In this document: in pieces, positions 27,426 to 35,834 of the stretch
Layout of the letters: every line of letters begins with the position of its first letter
Numbering within the stretch: the stretch's first letter is position 1
NCBI RefSeq assembly: GCF_047425875.1
Contig: NZ_CP179727.1
Location: forward strand, 1,674,001-1,738,000
Origin: Macrococcoides animalis
Lineage (GTDB): Bacteria; Bacillota; Bacilli; Staphylococcales; Staphylococcaceae
Direction: 5' to 3'
Length of the DNA: 64,000 nt
Notes under the pieces: generated by a model
The model's input: the letters and a program-made list of their open reading frames with translations, nothing else
Told to the model about the DNA's origin: nothing
Database searches by the model: none
Position numbers and translations under genes: made by a program

Positions 27426-28226
27426 ATGATTGATATTCATAACCATATATTATTTGGTATTGATGATGGGGCACAAACAAAAGAAGATACCATTGATATG
27501 GCAAGAGCAGCGGAAGCTGAAGGAATCACAGACATCATAGCGACACCACACCATAAGATTGGGGTTTATGAGAATTTTGGACCAAAAGTTAAAGCTTTAA
27601 CTGAGGAAGTAAATGAAATCATTAAAGCTGAAGGCATTTCTATAAAAGTCCATGCGAGTCAAGAAGTGAGAATATACGGAGATGTAGTTGAAGACTTAAA
27701 GAATGGACAAGCATTGGCCTTAAGCGAAGGTAGTCCGTATGTTTTAATAGAATTCCCTTCACATGAAGTACCAATCTTTACGGAGCAGTTGTTTACGAAG
27801 ATGGCTTTAGATGGGTATATTCCGATTATTGCGCATCCTGAACGTAATTCTGAGCTTCAAAAGAATCCTAATAAATTAGCTGAGTTAATTGAGCTCGGTG
27901 CATTAGCACAGGTGACTGCAGGCGTAGTTTGTGGCCAGTTAGGTGAATTTAGTAAAAAATGTGCTGAAATGATGATGGATCATCGCATGATTCATATCGT
28001 TGCCAGTGATGCACACAATATAACTTCTAGAAATTATTATATGAATGAAGCTTATGATGTGATTGCAGCGAAATATGGTGAAGAAGCGGTTAATCGTTAT
28101 AAAGAAAATGCAAGAAAAGTATTAAACGGAGAATCAATTCGTTACGTTAGTCCGATTGAAGTAGAAAAAGAAGATAAAGTTGAAAAGTCAACAAAGAAAA
28201 AGAAGAAGTTCTTTGGCTTGTTTTAG
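27426..28226 (+). CDS. PHP-type tyrosine-protein phosphatase (CpsB/CapC/YwqE family)
   Basis: Manganese-dependent phosphatase family that removes phosphate from the Tyr-rich tails of polysaccharide-synthesis kinases. PHP metal motifs are IHNHILFGIDDGAQ, IATPHHKIG, IIAHPERN and VASDAHN. It is 266 aa. The last ~20 residues are a charged tail ending STKKKKKFFGLF, which is not part of the PHP fold and may contact membrane. No capsule genes or BY-kinase flank it in this window, so its substrate is unknown. RBS gaggaga precedes ATG. Confidence 0.88.
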   Translation: MIDIHNHILFGIDDGAQTKEDTIDMARAAEAEGITDIIATPHHKIGVYENFGPKVKALTEEVNEIIKAEGISIKVHASQEVRIYGDVVEDLKNGQALALSEGSPYVLIEFPSHEVPIFTEQLFTKMALDGYIPIIAHPERNSELQKNPNKLAELIELGALAQVTAGVVCGQLGEFSKKCAEMMMDHRMIHIVASDAHNITSRNYYMNEAYDVIAAKYGEEAVNRYKENARKVLNGESIRYVSPIEVEKEDKVEKSTKKKKKFFGLF

Positions 28227-28354
28227 AGAGGCATTCGAACGAGCATTAAGATGTATGCAAACTGGAAAAAAACATAAGAAAGCTTGAAAATCCACATTAT
28301 TAATCCTCTTCTAATTTTGAGCGTAAACTGCGAAAAGAGAAGTTGTTACAAACA

Positions 28355-28410
28355 AAAACCGATAGAACTATAAATCAAGGAGTGATTTATTAGTTCTTTC
28401 GGTTTTATTT
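28355..28410. terminator. Bidirectional terminator between the PHP phosphatase and SGNH-like genes
   Basis: AAAACCGATAGAACTATAAATC pairs with GATTTATTAGTTCTTTCGGTTTT (with small bulges), with A and T runs on each side. The 219-base gap holds nothing else recognisable. Confidence 0.75.
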
Positions 28411-28445
28411 GTGTCAGAACACTTCTGTACTGATCTCTTAAGTTT

Positions 28446-29243
28446 TTATTCTTCAGTTTTCTCATTAAATAAGTAATCTGAAATTGATGTTACCCATCTA
28501 GCAACTCCACGTTCAGTTAGTAATCCATCTTCAACACTATAATAATCTTCAATAGCTTTATTATTTGGCCATTTACTTGATTGATTTACGTAGAAGAACT
28601 CGTTGTTTTGTGAACCAAAGTATTCTTCTTCGGCCTGTTGGTATTTCGCGAAATCTGAATCATTATATTCAGGTCGCGTTCCAACGATAACTACAGGTGT
28701 ATCATCATTACTTGCAGTTGTGTAAATACTTTCAATTGTTGCAATATGATCATTTGATGAAACATCTTCAGAAAAGTCATTTAATGTTAATGAATCTAAG
28801 ATAATTAAATCTGGTTTCGTTTTGTTGATTTTATCCATACTAACTGATGAAGACGAGCTCGAAACTTCTACTTCATTAATTTTAATATGGTCATCTGTCG
28901 AATACTCTAATTCATCTTTAACTGTTGTATTTTCATCTGATGTTTGGTAAGGAGTGCTGACAAGAGTAATATTCATTACTTTCTTATCTTTTACTGCCTC
29001 ATTATAAATTGACTGAAATGTTTTGTTTTTAAATAGGTTTGCGTTTGGTTTTTTGCTTGTGTCTTTTTTTACTTCTTTTTTAGTTGTTTTGTCTTGGTCT
29101 GCGTAATAATCTTTACCACTTTGAGTTGAGATTGATTTTTCTTGCGCTTCAGAATCCGTTACACGAGTTTCCCAAAATGTATAACCAACGGCAATTAGAA
29201 TAAGCGCTGCAATAATATAAAGCCAAAATAATAAATTCTTCAT
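28446..29243 (-). CDS. Membrane-anchored SGNH-hydrolase-like protein
   Basis: A 265-residue protein with one N-terminal membrane segment (NLLFWLYIIAALILIAVGYTFW) and no lipobox Cys, so it is probably an extracellular domain on an uncleaved anchor. A Lys/Ser/Asp linker follows. The rest resembles GDSL/SGNH folds: KPDLIILDSLTLNDF, DDTPVVIVGTRPEYN and a C-terminal LTERGVARWVTSISDYLF. I do not see the catalytic Gly-Asp-Ser clearly, so activity is doubtful. ATG 29243 is chosen because GGAGGAT lies upstream; that RBS overlaps an earlier ATG at 29261. Confidence 0.65.
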   Translation of the reverse strand: MKNLLFWLYIIAALILIAVGYTFWETRVTDSEAQEKSISTQSGKDYYADQDKTTKKEVKKDTSKKPNANLFKNKTFQSIYNEAVKDKKVMNITLVSTPYQTSDENTTVKDELEYSTDDHIKINEVEVSSSSSSVSMDKINKTKPDLIILDSLTLNDFSEDVSSNDHIATIESIYTTASNDDTPVVIVGTRPEYNDSDFAKYQQAEEEYFGSQNNEFFYVNQSSKWPNNKAIEDYYSVEDGLLTERGVARWVTSISDYLFNEKTEE

Positions 29244-29659
29244 TGCGAATATATCCTCCATCTTTCTTCAATATTAATATAGTAACAAAAAAACATGAAA
29301 ATTTATACATACAAGTGTTGAATGATAAAATTTTCTTTGATATTATACCCACTCTTAATCGCATTATGACATAAATTATAAATAATTTTAAGTTTAAAGC
29401 TGTTCTAATAGGATATAATAAGTAAACATAATTGGCAACATACAATAAAATATACATATTCATTACAAAATTTACATAAGATTAATAAATAATTGGTATA
29501 TTAATAAAATAAAATATTAAAAAAGAATGCAAAATATTAAATTGCGTGCTTTACAAAATGGAAAATGATTAAAATGAGATAGTAATTATACAATAATTAT
29601 GGTAAAATATCTCTATATATAAGTGTCGAAGGTGTCATTTCCCGAATCGGAGGATATTT
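29244..29659. other. Long AT-rich intergenic region between divergent genes
   Basis: About 415 bases, very AT rich, between the SGNH-like gene (minus) and the GrpB-like gene (plus). I see no convincing gene, tRNA or stable hairpin. A 104-codon minus frame crosses it but has no RBS and overlaps the SGNH gene. An extended -10 (TGGTAAAAT, 29600-29608) probably serves the GrpB-like gene. Confidence 0.6.
29600..29608 (+). promoter_or_regulatory. Extended -10 promoter for the GrpB-like gene
   Basis: TGGTAAAAT fits the extended -10 form TGnTANNAT. No good -35 is present. It lies about 52 bases before the ATG at 29660. Confidence 0.4.
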
Positions 29660-30181
29660 ATGATTGATTATACGCCGTGGAACGAAAAAGATTATCATCA
29701 GATTTTCATTCATGAGGCAAAAGAACTGATTGAAATCTTTAGAAACGAAATTGTTGAGCTTCATCATTACGGAAGTACTTCAGTGAAAGATTTACCTGGT
29801 AATAAGACAATAGATATATTACCAATCGTAAAAACTTTATCACATGTAAGTCTTTATACAGACAAGATGGAAGCCATCGGATATAAAGAAGTTGATGCAA
29901 ACAATTTCACTCATGACAATTGTAGGCTTTTCGTTGCAAAGAAAAATCAGCTGACTTTTTATGTGATGATGATAGAACGTACAAATTTTGATGCGATTAC
30001 AAGACGATTAGCATTCAGAGATTATTTACGTGAACACAAATTTGAGCGTCTAGCTTATGCAAAGTTTAAAATGAAACGAGCAGTACAGTATAGAAATGAT
30101 TTCAACACTTATAAAATGGCTAAAAATGATTACATTTCTAAATTAGAAGAAAAAGCACTACGTTGGTATAATACAAAGTAA
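29660..30181 (+). CDS. GrpB/UPF0157 family protein
   Basis: Nucleotidyltransferase-fold family of unknown substrate. The family motif appears as HHYGSTSVKDLPGNKTIDILPIV, an altered form of the usual HIGSTAVPGLPAKPIIDI. RLAFRDYLREH and a C-terminal YNDYK-like region (AKNDYISKLEEKAL) also fit. Its 173 residues are a normal length. RBS cggagga lies before ATG. It is a single-gene unit with its own terminator. Confidence 0.85.
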   Translation: MIDYTPWNEKDYHQIFIHEAKELIEIFRNEIVELHHYGSTSVKDLPGNKTIDILPIVKTLSHVSLYTDKMEAIGYKEVDANNFTHDNCRLFVAKKNQLTFYVMMIERTNFDAITRRLAFRDYLREHKFERLAYAKFKMKRAVQYRNDFNTYKMAKNDYISKLEEKALRWYNTK

Positions 30182-30215
30182 GGTTAATGCATTGAACATG
30201 CTTAGCCTTTTTTTT
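30180..30215 (+). terminator. Terminator after the GrpB-like gene
   Basis: Imperfect hairpin AAGGTTAATGCA / TGCTTAGCCTT followed by nine T residues. Confidence 0.75.
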
Positions 30216-30290
30216 TATGTCAAAATTGCATAATATACAGTTTACTGTAAAATAAAAAGTAATCATGTTAATAGAAAAAAGGTAGGGATA

Positions 30291-31745
30291 ATGATGGCAT
30301 CCGTAAATATAGCAAAAAATCTAAACGATATAACATTACAACTTCAAATGGCGAACCGCCATGGCCTAATTGCAGGTGCTACAGGGACAGGGAAGACGGT
30401 TACGTTAAAAGTACTTGCTGAACAATTTTCTAAGTCTGGCATACCTGTTTTTTTAGCTGATATAAAAGGTGATTTAGCAAGTATTGCTGAGCCAATGACT
30501 GTGAATGATAAGATTCAACAACGTTTAACAGACCTAAATATTACGGATTACAATCCGAGAAGTTACCCTGTACGTCTTTGGGACATCTTTGGTATAGATG
30601 GTGCACCTGTGAGAGCAACGATTTCTGAAATGGGCCCTATGTTATTAGCACGCTTGCTTGAATTGAATGAAACGCAATCTGGGATATTAGATATTGCATT
30701 TAAGATTAGTGACGACAATGGATTATTATTACTAGATTTGAAAGATCTTCAGGCACTTTTAAAAGATATGGCGGATAATGCATCTACTTATAGTAGTCAA
30801 TACGGTAATATTACGAAACAATCTGTTGGTGCAATTCAACGTAAATTACTTTCTTTTGAAACACAAGGTGCGGAAACGTTCTTTGGTGAACCAGCACTGA
30901 GCTTAAGCGATTTCATGGAAGTGAGCCCTGAAGGTGAAGGTATTATTAATGTATTAATGGCAAATAATCTATTTACTAAGCCAGTATTATATTCAACATT
31001 TTTATTATGGTTACTAACAGAATTGTTTGAAGAACTTCCTGAGGTGGGTGACATGGATAAGCCTAAACTGGTATTCTTCTTTGATGAAGCGCATCTGTTA
31101 TTTAAAGATGCACCTTCATCATTTGTAACTCAAGTTGAACAAGTGGTCCGTTTAGTACGTTCTAAAGGGGTAGGCGTTTATTTTATCACCCAGAACCCTA
31201 TTGATTTACCTGATGAAGTTTTAGGACAACTTGGAAACCGTGTCCAACATGCACTCCGTTCATTTACACCAAGAGATCAAAAGGCAGTGAAAAGTGCTTC
31301 TGAAACATTCAGACAGAACCCTGAACTAGATGTTGCAACTGTTATTGGTGAGCTAAAAACGGGAGAAGCATTAATCTCTTGTTTAAATGAAGACGGTCAA
31401 CCAAATATCGTACAGCGTGCTTTTGTTCGCCCACCAGAAAGTAAGATTGGTGTGATTGATGCATCAGTGAAACAAACTATTTTAAATCAAAATCCTTATC
31501 AAGCGAAATATGGAAAAGCAATTGATCGTGAAAGTGCGTATGAATTATTACAACAAAAATTTACACAAGTAACAGCTGAGAAAGCAAAAGCTGATCAAGA
31601 AAAACTTGAAGCAAAAACTGTAAAAGCTGAAAAAAGAAAGCCAAAGTCGGAGTTACAAAAAGTAGCGACGAGCGTACTAACTAGTGTCGGCCGTCAAATC
31701 GGCCGTGAAATTGTTAGAAACATTTTTGGTGGAAGAAGAAGATAA
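30291..31745 (+). CDS. HerA/DUF853-type ATPase (YjgR family)
   Basis: FtsK/HerA-class P-loop ATPase of 484 residues. Walker A is GATGTGKT (29-36). ADIKGDLASIAEP is the DUF853 hallmark. Walker B is KLVFFFDEAHLLF, and a sensor-like ITQNP and an Arg-finger region GNRVQHALRSFTPRDQKA follow. The C terminus is a Lys/Glu-rich helix ending in GGRRR. The function of the family is unknown. No NurA nuclease or other defence partner is adjacent, so I do not call it a defence gene. Either of two adjacent ATGs may be the start. Confidence 0.88.
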   Translation: MMASVNIAKNLNDITLQLQMANRHGLIAGATGTGKTVTLKVLAEQFSKSGIPVFLADIKGDLASIAEPMTVNDKIQQRLTDLNITDYNPRSYPVRLWDIFGIDGAPVRATISEMGPMLLARLLELNETQSGILDIAFKISDDNGLLLLDLKDLQALLKDMADNASTYSSQYGNITKQSVGAIQRKLLSFETQGAETFFGEPALSLSDFMEVSPEGEGIINVLMANNLFTKPVLYSTFLLWLLTELFEELPEVGDMDKPKLVFFFDEAHLLFKDAPSSFVTQVEQVVRLVRSKGVGVYFITQNPIDLPDEVLGQLGNRVQHALRSFTPRDQKAVKSASETFRQNPELDVATVIGELKTGEALISCLNEDGQPNIVQRAFVRPPESKIGVIDASVKQTILNQNPYQAKYGKAIDRESAYELLQQKFTQVTAEKAKADQEKLEAKTVKAEKRKPKSELQKVATSVLTSVGRQIGREIVRNIFGGRRR

Positions 31746-31933
31746 TGAAAAACGTCATAATTTATATTATTTTAGTAGCAATTAATATGGCATTGATGAT
31801 GGTATTAATGTCACCAACAGTACAAAGCAATGAATATTATACTAAAGGTGTACAGGTATGCATCGTGGTTGTAACCTTCATCTTAATTAGGATCTATTTT
31901 AAAGATCGCGGATTATTAAAAGATAAGAATTAG
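31745..31933 (+). CDS. Small membrane protein, unknown
   Basis: A 62-residue protein with two predicted membrane segments (IIYIILVAINMALMMVLM and GVQVCIVVVTFILIRIYF) separated by a short polar loop, and a basic tail. I do not recognise the family. Its ATG overlaps the stop of the DUF853 gene by one base (TAATG), and dgkB follows within 12 bases, so it is translationally linked on both sides. That context supports a real gene. Confidence 0.65.
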   Translation: MKNVIIYIILVAINMALMMVLMSPTVQSNEYYTKGVQVCIVVVTFILIRIYFKDRGLLKDKN

Positions 31934-31945
31934 GTGGTGTGCTTT

Positions 31946-32896
31946 TTGAGGAAAAGAGCGAGAATTATTTATAACCCAACATCAGGCAGGGAGCTATTTA
32001 AGAAATCTTTAGCTGATGTACTAATAAAATTAGAGGATGCAGGCTATGAAACAAGTGCATACGCTACTAAGGCGGAAGGTGACGCTATTCAAGCAGCACG
32101 ACAAGCCGTAGAAGAGCGCTTTGATTTAGTTATTGCATCTGGTGGAGATGGCACGATTAACGAAGTTATTAACGGTATTGCTGAACAAGAATATCGTCCG
32201 AATATTGGGGTGATTCCAATGGGTACAGTCAATGACTTTGGTCGTGCGTTACTCATTCCGAAAGATATTTTGCAAGCGGTTGATGTTATCGTCGAAGGGA
32301 ATACAGTACCAGTTGACGTCGGTAAGATGAATAACCGTTATTTTATTAATATTGCCGGAGGTGGAAAAATAACTGAAGTCAGTTACGAAGCACCGAGCAA
32401 ACTTAAAACAGTATTAGGTCCATTAGCATACTATATTAAAGGCCTTGAAATGTTACCTGAGATTAAAGCAACGGATATTCGTATTGAGTATGATGGAGAA
32501 GTTTTCAGTGGAGAAGTGATGTTATTCTTAATTGGATTAACGAATTCTGTTGGTGGTTTCGAAAAGTTAGTACCAGACGCATCAATTAATGACGGGAACT
32601 TTACGTTACTCTTTTTAGAAAAAGTGAACTTTGCTGAATTCGGCCATATTTTCTCACTCGCTTCACGTGGTGACCATATTAAGCACCCGAAAGTTCATTT
32701 TGTAAAAGCTAAAGATATTAAAGTATCTAGTTTCGAAAAAGTACAATTAAATGTGGATGGAGAATTTGGTGGTATATTACCAGCACACTTTATTAATTTA
32801 GAACGTCATATTAATGTTTATAGTCAGTTAGATATTATTCATCCTGATAAGAAGCATGAAATAAAAACGCAGTATGAGAATGAATTAGAAGAATAA
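31946..32896 (+). CDS. dgkB: Diacylglycerol kinase DgkB
   Basis: Soluble lipid kinase that recycles diacylglycerol, released during lipoteichoic acid synthesis, to phosphatidic acid. Visible are RARIIYNPTSGRE, the nucleotide motif ASGGDGTINEVINGIA, PMGTVNDFGRAL and LVPDASINDGNFTLL. TTG 31946 is chosen (MRKRARI, 316 aa): ggtggtg lies 7 bases upstream and the N terminus matches S. aureus DgkB. In S. aureus dgkB follows gatB directly; here five genes lie between. Confidence 0.94.
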   Translation: MRKRARIIYNPTSGRELFKKSLADVLIKLEDAGYETSAYATKAEGDAIQAARQAVEERFDLVIASGGDGTINEVINGIAEQEYRPNIGVIPMGTVNDFGRALLIPKDILQAVDVIVEGNTVPVDVGKMNNRYFINIAGGGKITEVSYEAPSKLKTVLGPLAYYIKGLEMLPEIKATDIRIEYDGEVFSGEVMLFLIGLTNSVGGFEKLVPDASINDGNFTLLFLEKVNFAEFGHIFSLASRGDHIKHPKVHFVKAKDIKVSSFEKVQLNVDGEFGGILPAHFINLERHINVYSQLDIIHPDKKHEIKTQYENELEE

Positions 32897-32918
32897 AGCA
32901 TGCGTACAATTTATCGCA

Positions 32919-32963
32919 AAAAAACTCGGACGAAACGATTATACGATTCGTCCGAGTTTTTTT
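32919..32963. terminator. Bidirectional terminator between dgkB and the SDR gene
   Basis: AAAACTCGGACGAA pairs with TTCGTCCGAGTTTT, with A and T runs on each side. Confidence 0.92.
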
Positions 32964-33012
32964 GAATGAATTTGTTGATACGTAAAGTGTGCTGAAGTAT
33001 GCGTTTAATAGA

Positions 33013-33831
33013 CTAAATTTCATCCGTAAATTCTTCTAATAATGTATCATATTCAAAATTACGGTGTGAGGGATATAGACTCAGACCTCCGTCAGCTACA
33101 ATCGTTTGGCCAGTAATATACTTACTTTCTTTACTTGCTAGAAATGCTGCGACACTTGCGATTTCTTCAGGTTCAGCAACATATCCCATCGGTACGAATA
33201 AATCCGCATCTCTTTTATCTTCAGGTGTCTTAAAGTTCTCCGCATTAATAGGTGTGTTAATACTCCCTGGTGCGATATTATTTATTCTGATTTGTACACG
33301 TGCGTATTCTAAGGCTAAGCTTTGTGTCATTAACTTCACGCCACCTTTGCTAGCACTGTAATGTGCATAGTGAGGCCATGGAATAATTTCATGTACACTT
33401 GAAATATTTATAATGGTTCCTTTGAATTTTCGTTCCATGAAGTGGTTAAGAGCGAGTTGACAACCAATAAATGTTCCGCGTAAATTTACATCAATAACCT
33501 TATCAAATTCTTCTATCGACATTGTATGACTTGGAATATCAGATTGCACCCCAGCATTATTCACCATAATATGAAATGCGCCGAATTGATTTATTGTTTC
33601 TTTAATTAAATGCTCCATTTCATTTTTATTTGTTGTATCAGCTTGAATAGCAATAGCATCTACACCAATAGCTTTAACAACCTTAACTAATTCATTAGCT
33701 TCGTCTTCTCGAGAACGATAATTAATGACAACATTAATGCCTTCTTTAGCAAATCGAATCGCGGTAGCTTTACCAATACCAGAAGCACCACCAGTAATAA
33801 TTGCGACCTTCCCTGTTAAATCGTTATACAT
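33013..33831 (-). CDS. SDR oxidoreductase, glucose 1-dehydrogenase-like
   Basis: Classical short-chain dehydrogenase of 272 residues. The cofactor loop is TGGASGIG (14-21). Further motifs are NNAGVQ, catalytic Ser in ISSVHE, YSASKGG (Tyr and Lys) and APGSINTPI. VINYRSRE after beta-2 suggests NADP tolerance. The overall pattern resembles Bacillus glucose 1-dehydrogenase, and the C terminus carries an extra acidic tail (LLEEFTDEI). The substrate is not proven. RBS gaggaaat lies before ATG. Confidence 0.85.
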   Translation of the reverse strand: MYNDLTGKVAIITGGASGIGKATAIRFAKEGINVVINYRSREDEANELVKVVKAIGVDAIAIQADTTNKNEMEHLIKETINQFGAFHIMVNNAGVQSDIPSHTMSIEEFDKVIDVNLRGTFIGCQLALNHFMERKFKGTIINISSVHEIIPWPHYAHYSASKGGVKLMTQSLALEYARVQIRINNIAPGSINTPINAENFKTPEDKRDADLFVPMGYVAEPEEIASVAAFLASKESKYITGQTIVADGGLSLYPSHRNFEYDTLLEEFTDEI

Positions 33832-33944
33832 TTCCTCACTCCTTTTTTGTTTCCATACCCGTAATTTAAGAGATTAATCGAAAGGGTGAAATGTGACAAT
33901 CATTTCAATTTCTAATAAAATGAAGAGTGAAAGGTGGCGCACAT

Positions 33945-35762
33945 ATGTATAAATTATCGATTTTAGCAACAACGGATACTCATAGTCATATTAGTTTGTA
34001 TGACTATTTTTTAGAAAGTGAAATGAAAATCAATGGTTTAATACTAGCAGGTAGTATGATTGAGTCGCTCAAAGCTGATAATGAGCAACAAGGTATTGCA
34101 ACTGTTGTTGTGGATAATGGTGATATATTACAAGGTAATATCATGGCCGATTACGCCGTAGAAGTAATTCCAGACATACACCCATCAATTAATATGATGA
34201 ATGAAATAGGTTATGATGCAGGAACGCTTGGGAATCACGAATTTAATTATGGTTTAGAATATTTGGATGAAGCATATAAGCAAGCAATATTTCCATTAGT
34301 GAATTGTAATGTAAAGTATATCAATGGTGATTTTGTTGTTTCGCCATTCCATACGGTGGAAAAGACATTCAATGATGGAACAACAGTGAAGATTGGGATT
34401 ACAGGTGTTGTGCCAGAACAAATTATGATGTGGGATGAAGAACATTTAACGGATCGCGTCATCGTTGAAGATATGTACGATGCACTCTTTCAATATAGTA
34501 ACCAATTGAAAGCACAAGGCTGTGACATTGTCATTGCCTTAATGCATACAGGATTAGATCAAGAACAACTTGTAGAAATGCGAGGTATTGAGAATCAAGT
34601 TTACCGTTTAGCACAAATTGAAGCGGTTGATGCCTTTGTTTTTGGTCATACCCATCAACAATTCCCTGGCCCTGATTATGAAGGTATTGCTGAAGTGGAT
34701 GCTGAAATTGGAAAGGTCTTTCATGCATATGGGGTTCAACCGATGTGCTTTGCCAGTCATTTAGGACGTATTGATTTAGAACTCGAGAAGTCAGATGATG
34801 GATTTAAAGTTATAAACGGAAAAAGCAGTGTTATTGAATTAAAATCAAGTGACGTGGAAATTAATACGCATTTAGTTGATGTGAATCAGAGTGCGCACGA
34901 TGGGGTTCTTGAGTACGTGAAACGCCCAATCGGTGAAACATCACGTCATCATGAAAGTTACTTTGCTCAAGTTGGAACAAGCACAGCTGTTGAAGTCATA
35001 GCAAAAGCTGGAAAATTTGCGCTAAATCAATTGATTGAAGGTAATCAGTTGAAATTGGCAAGCTCCAATATTATATCTACAAGTGCGCCAATTAAAGCAG
35101 GTAGAGACGGTGTGAATGATTATATTGATATCGAAAGCGGAGAATTAACGTTAAAAGATGCACTAAACATATATCGCTTTCCAAATAAAATATCAGCTGT
35201 AAATATTTCCGGTCGAGTGTTACGAGAATGGGTAGAATGGAGTGTTTCTTGCTATAACAAGATAGGTAGCGCATACATAGTTAAAGATAACAAATCAACT
35301 GCGCCAGGATTCCCAAGTTACAACATGGATATCTTCTATGAATTAAACTATTGTATAGACTTATCTCAAGAAGCAAGGTACAGTAATGTAGGTGAGAAAA
35401 TAAATGACACGTATCGTATTAACGATTTAACCTATTTAAATAAACCTGTAACCGATGAACAACAGTTTACTGTATTAACGACAGATTATCGTACAAACTT
35501 TTGTCCAATATTAAATGATACGTCAGTTACAAAAATACAATTAGATGATATTGAAATAAGGCAAATCATTATTGAATATATAAAGTCGAACGGTATGGAC
35601 TTTGAGCCGACGAGACCATTTACGTTCTTACAGAATGGCATATTTAAATTTAAATCAAGCCCAAAAGGTGCTAAGTACTTACAGCCGGGCATTACAGCAA
35701 CAAATGAGTACGATGAGGACTATTTAATATACGAAATGAATACATCATTAATGCGAGGATAG
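33945..35762 (+). CDS. 5'-nucleotidase / cyclic nucleotide phosphodiesterase family protein, no signal peptide
   Basis: Calcineurin-like metallophosphoesterase domain (about 1-290) with metal motifs TTDTHSH, DNGDILQG, LGNHEFNYG, ALMHTGLD and GHTHQQ. A 5'-nucleotidase C-terminal domain follows (about 330-560), including ASSNIISTSAPIKAGRDG. It resembles CpdB/YfkN-type enzymes. Most of these are exported, but this protein begins MYKLSILATTDTHSH without a signal peptide, and its end has no wall anchor, so it is probably cytosolic. ATG 33945 is chosen (GAAAGGTGG upstream) over GTG 33927. It is 605 aa. Confidence 0.85.
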   Translation: MYKLSILATTDTHSHISLYDYFLESEMKINGLILAGSMIESLKADNEQQGIATVVVDNGDILQGNIMADYAVEVIPDIHPSINMMNEIGYDAGTLGNHEFNYGLEYLDEAYKQAIFPLVNCNVKYINGDFVVSPFHTVEKTFNDGTTVKIGITGVVPEQIMMWDEEHLTDRVIVEDMYDALFQYSNQLKAQGCDIVIALMHTGLDQEQLVEMRGIENQVYRLAQIEAVDAFVFGHTHQQFPGPDYEGIAEVDAEIGKVFHAYGVQPMCFASHLGRIDLELEKSDDGFKVINGKSSVIELKSSDVEINTHLVDVNQSAHDGVLEYVKRPIGETSRHHESYFAQVGTSTAVEVIAKAGKFALNQLIEGNQLKLASSNIISTSAPIKAGRDGVNDYIDIESGELTLKDALNIYRFPNKISAVNISGRVLREWVEWSVSCYNKIGSAYIVKDNKSTAPGFPSYNMDIFYELNYCIDLSQEARYSNVGEKINDTYRINDLTYLNKPVTDEQQFTVLTTDYRTNFCPILNDTSVTKIQLDDIEIRQIIIEYIKSNGMDFEPTRPFTFLQNGIFKFKSSPKGAKYLQPGITATNEYDEDYLIYEMNTSLMRG

Positions 35763-35834
35763 GACAAATCTCTGCATCACCCTCAAAATATTTGTATATT
35801 ATCAATATTTTGAAATAAACTATTAGGAGAAAAT

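Noticed and set aside
29149..29463. 104-codon minus-strand frame in the AT-rich gap
   Set aside because: It has no RBS, its composition is that of AT-rich intergenic DNA, and it overlaps the better-supported SGNH-like gene in another frame.
30291..31745. HerA-type anti-phage system
   Set aside because: No NurA, SIR2, DUF4297 or other effector gene is adjacent; the protein is of the DUF853/YjgR type common in ordinary genomes.
27257..33012. Genomic island or prophage
   Set aside because: No integrase, transposase, tRNA attachment site or flanking direct repeat was seen; the genes look like ordinary chromosomal ones.
32835..33023. 62-codon minus-strand frame across the dgkB terminator
   Set aside because: It runs through a strong bidirectional terminator and over the dgkB 3' end, with no RBS or recognisable protein features.
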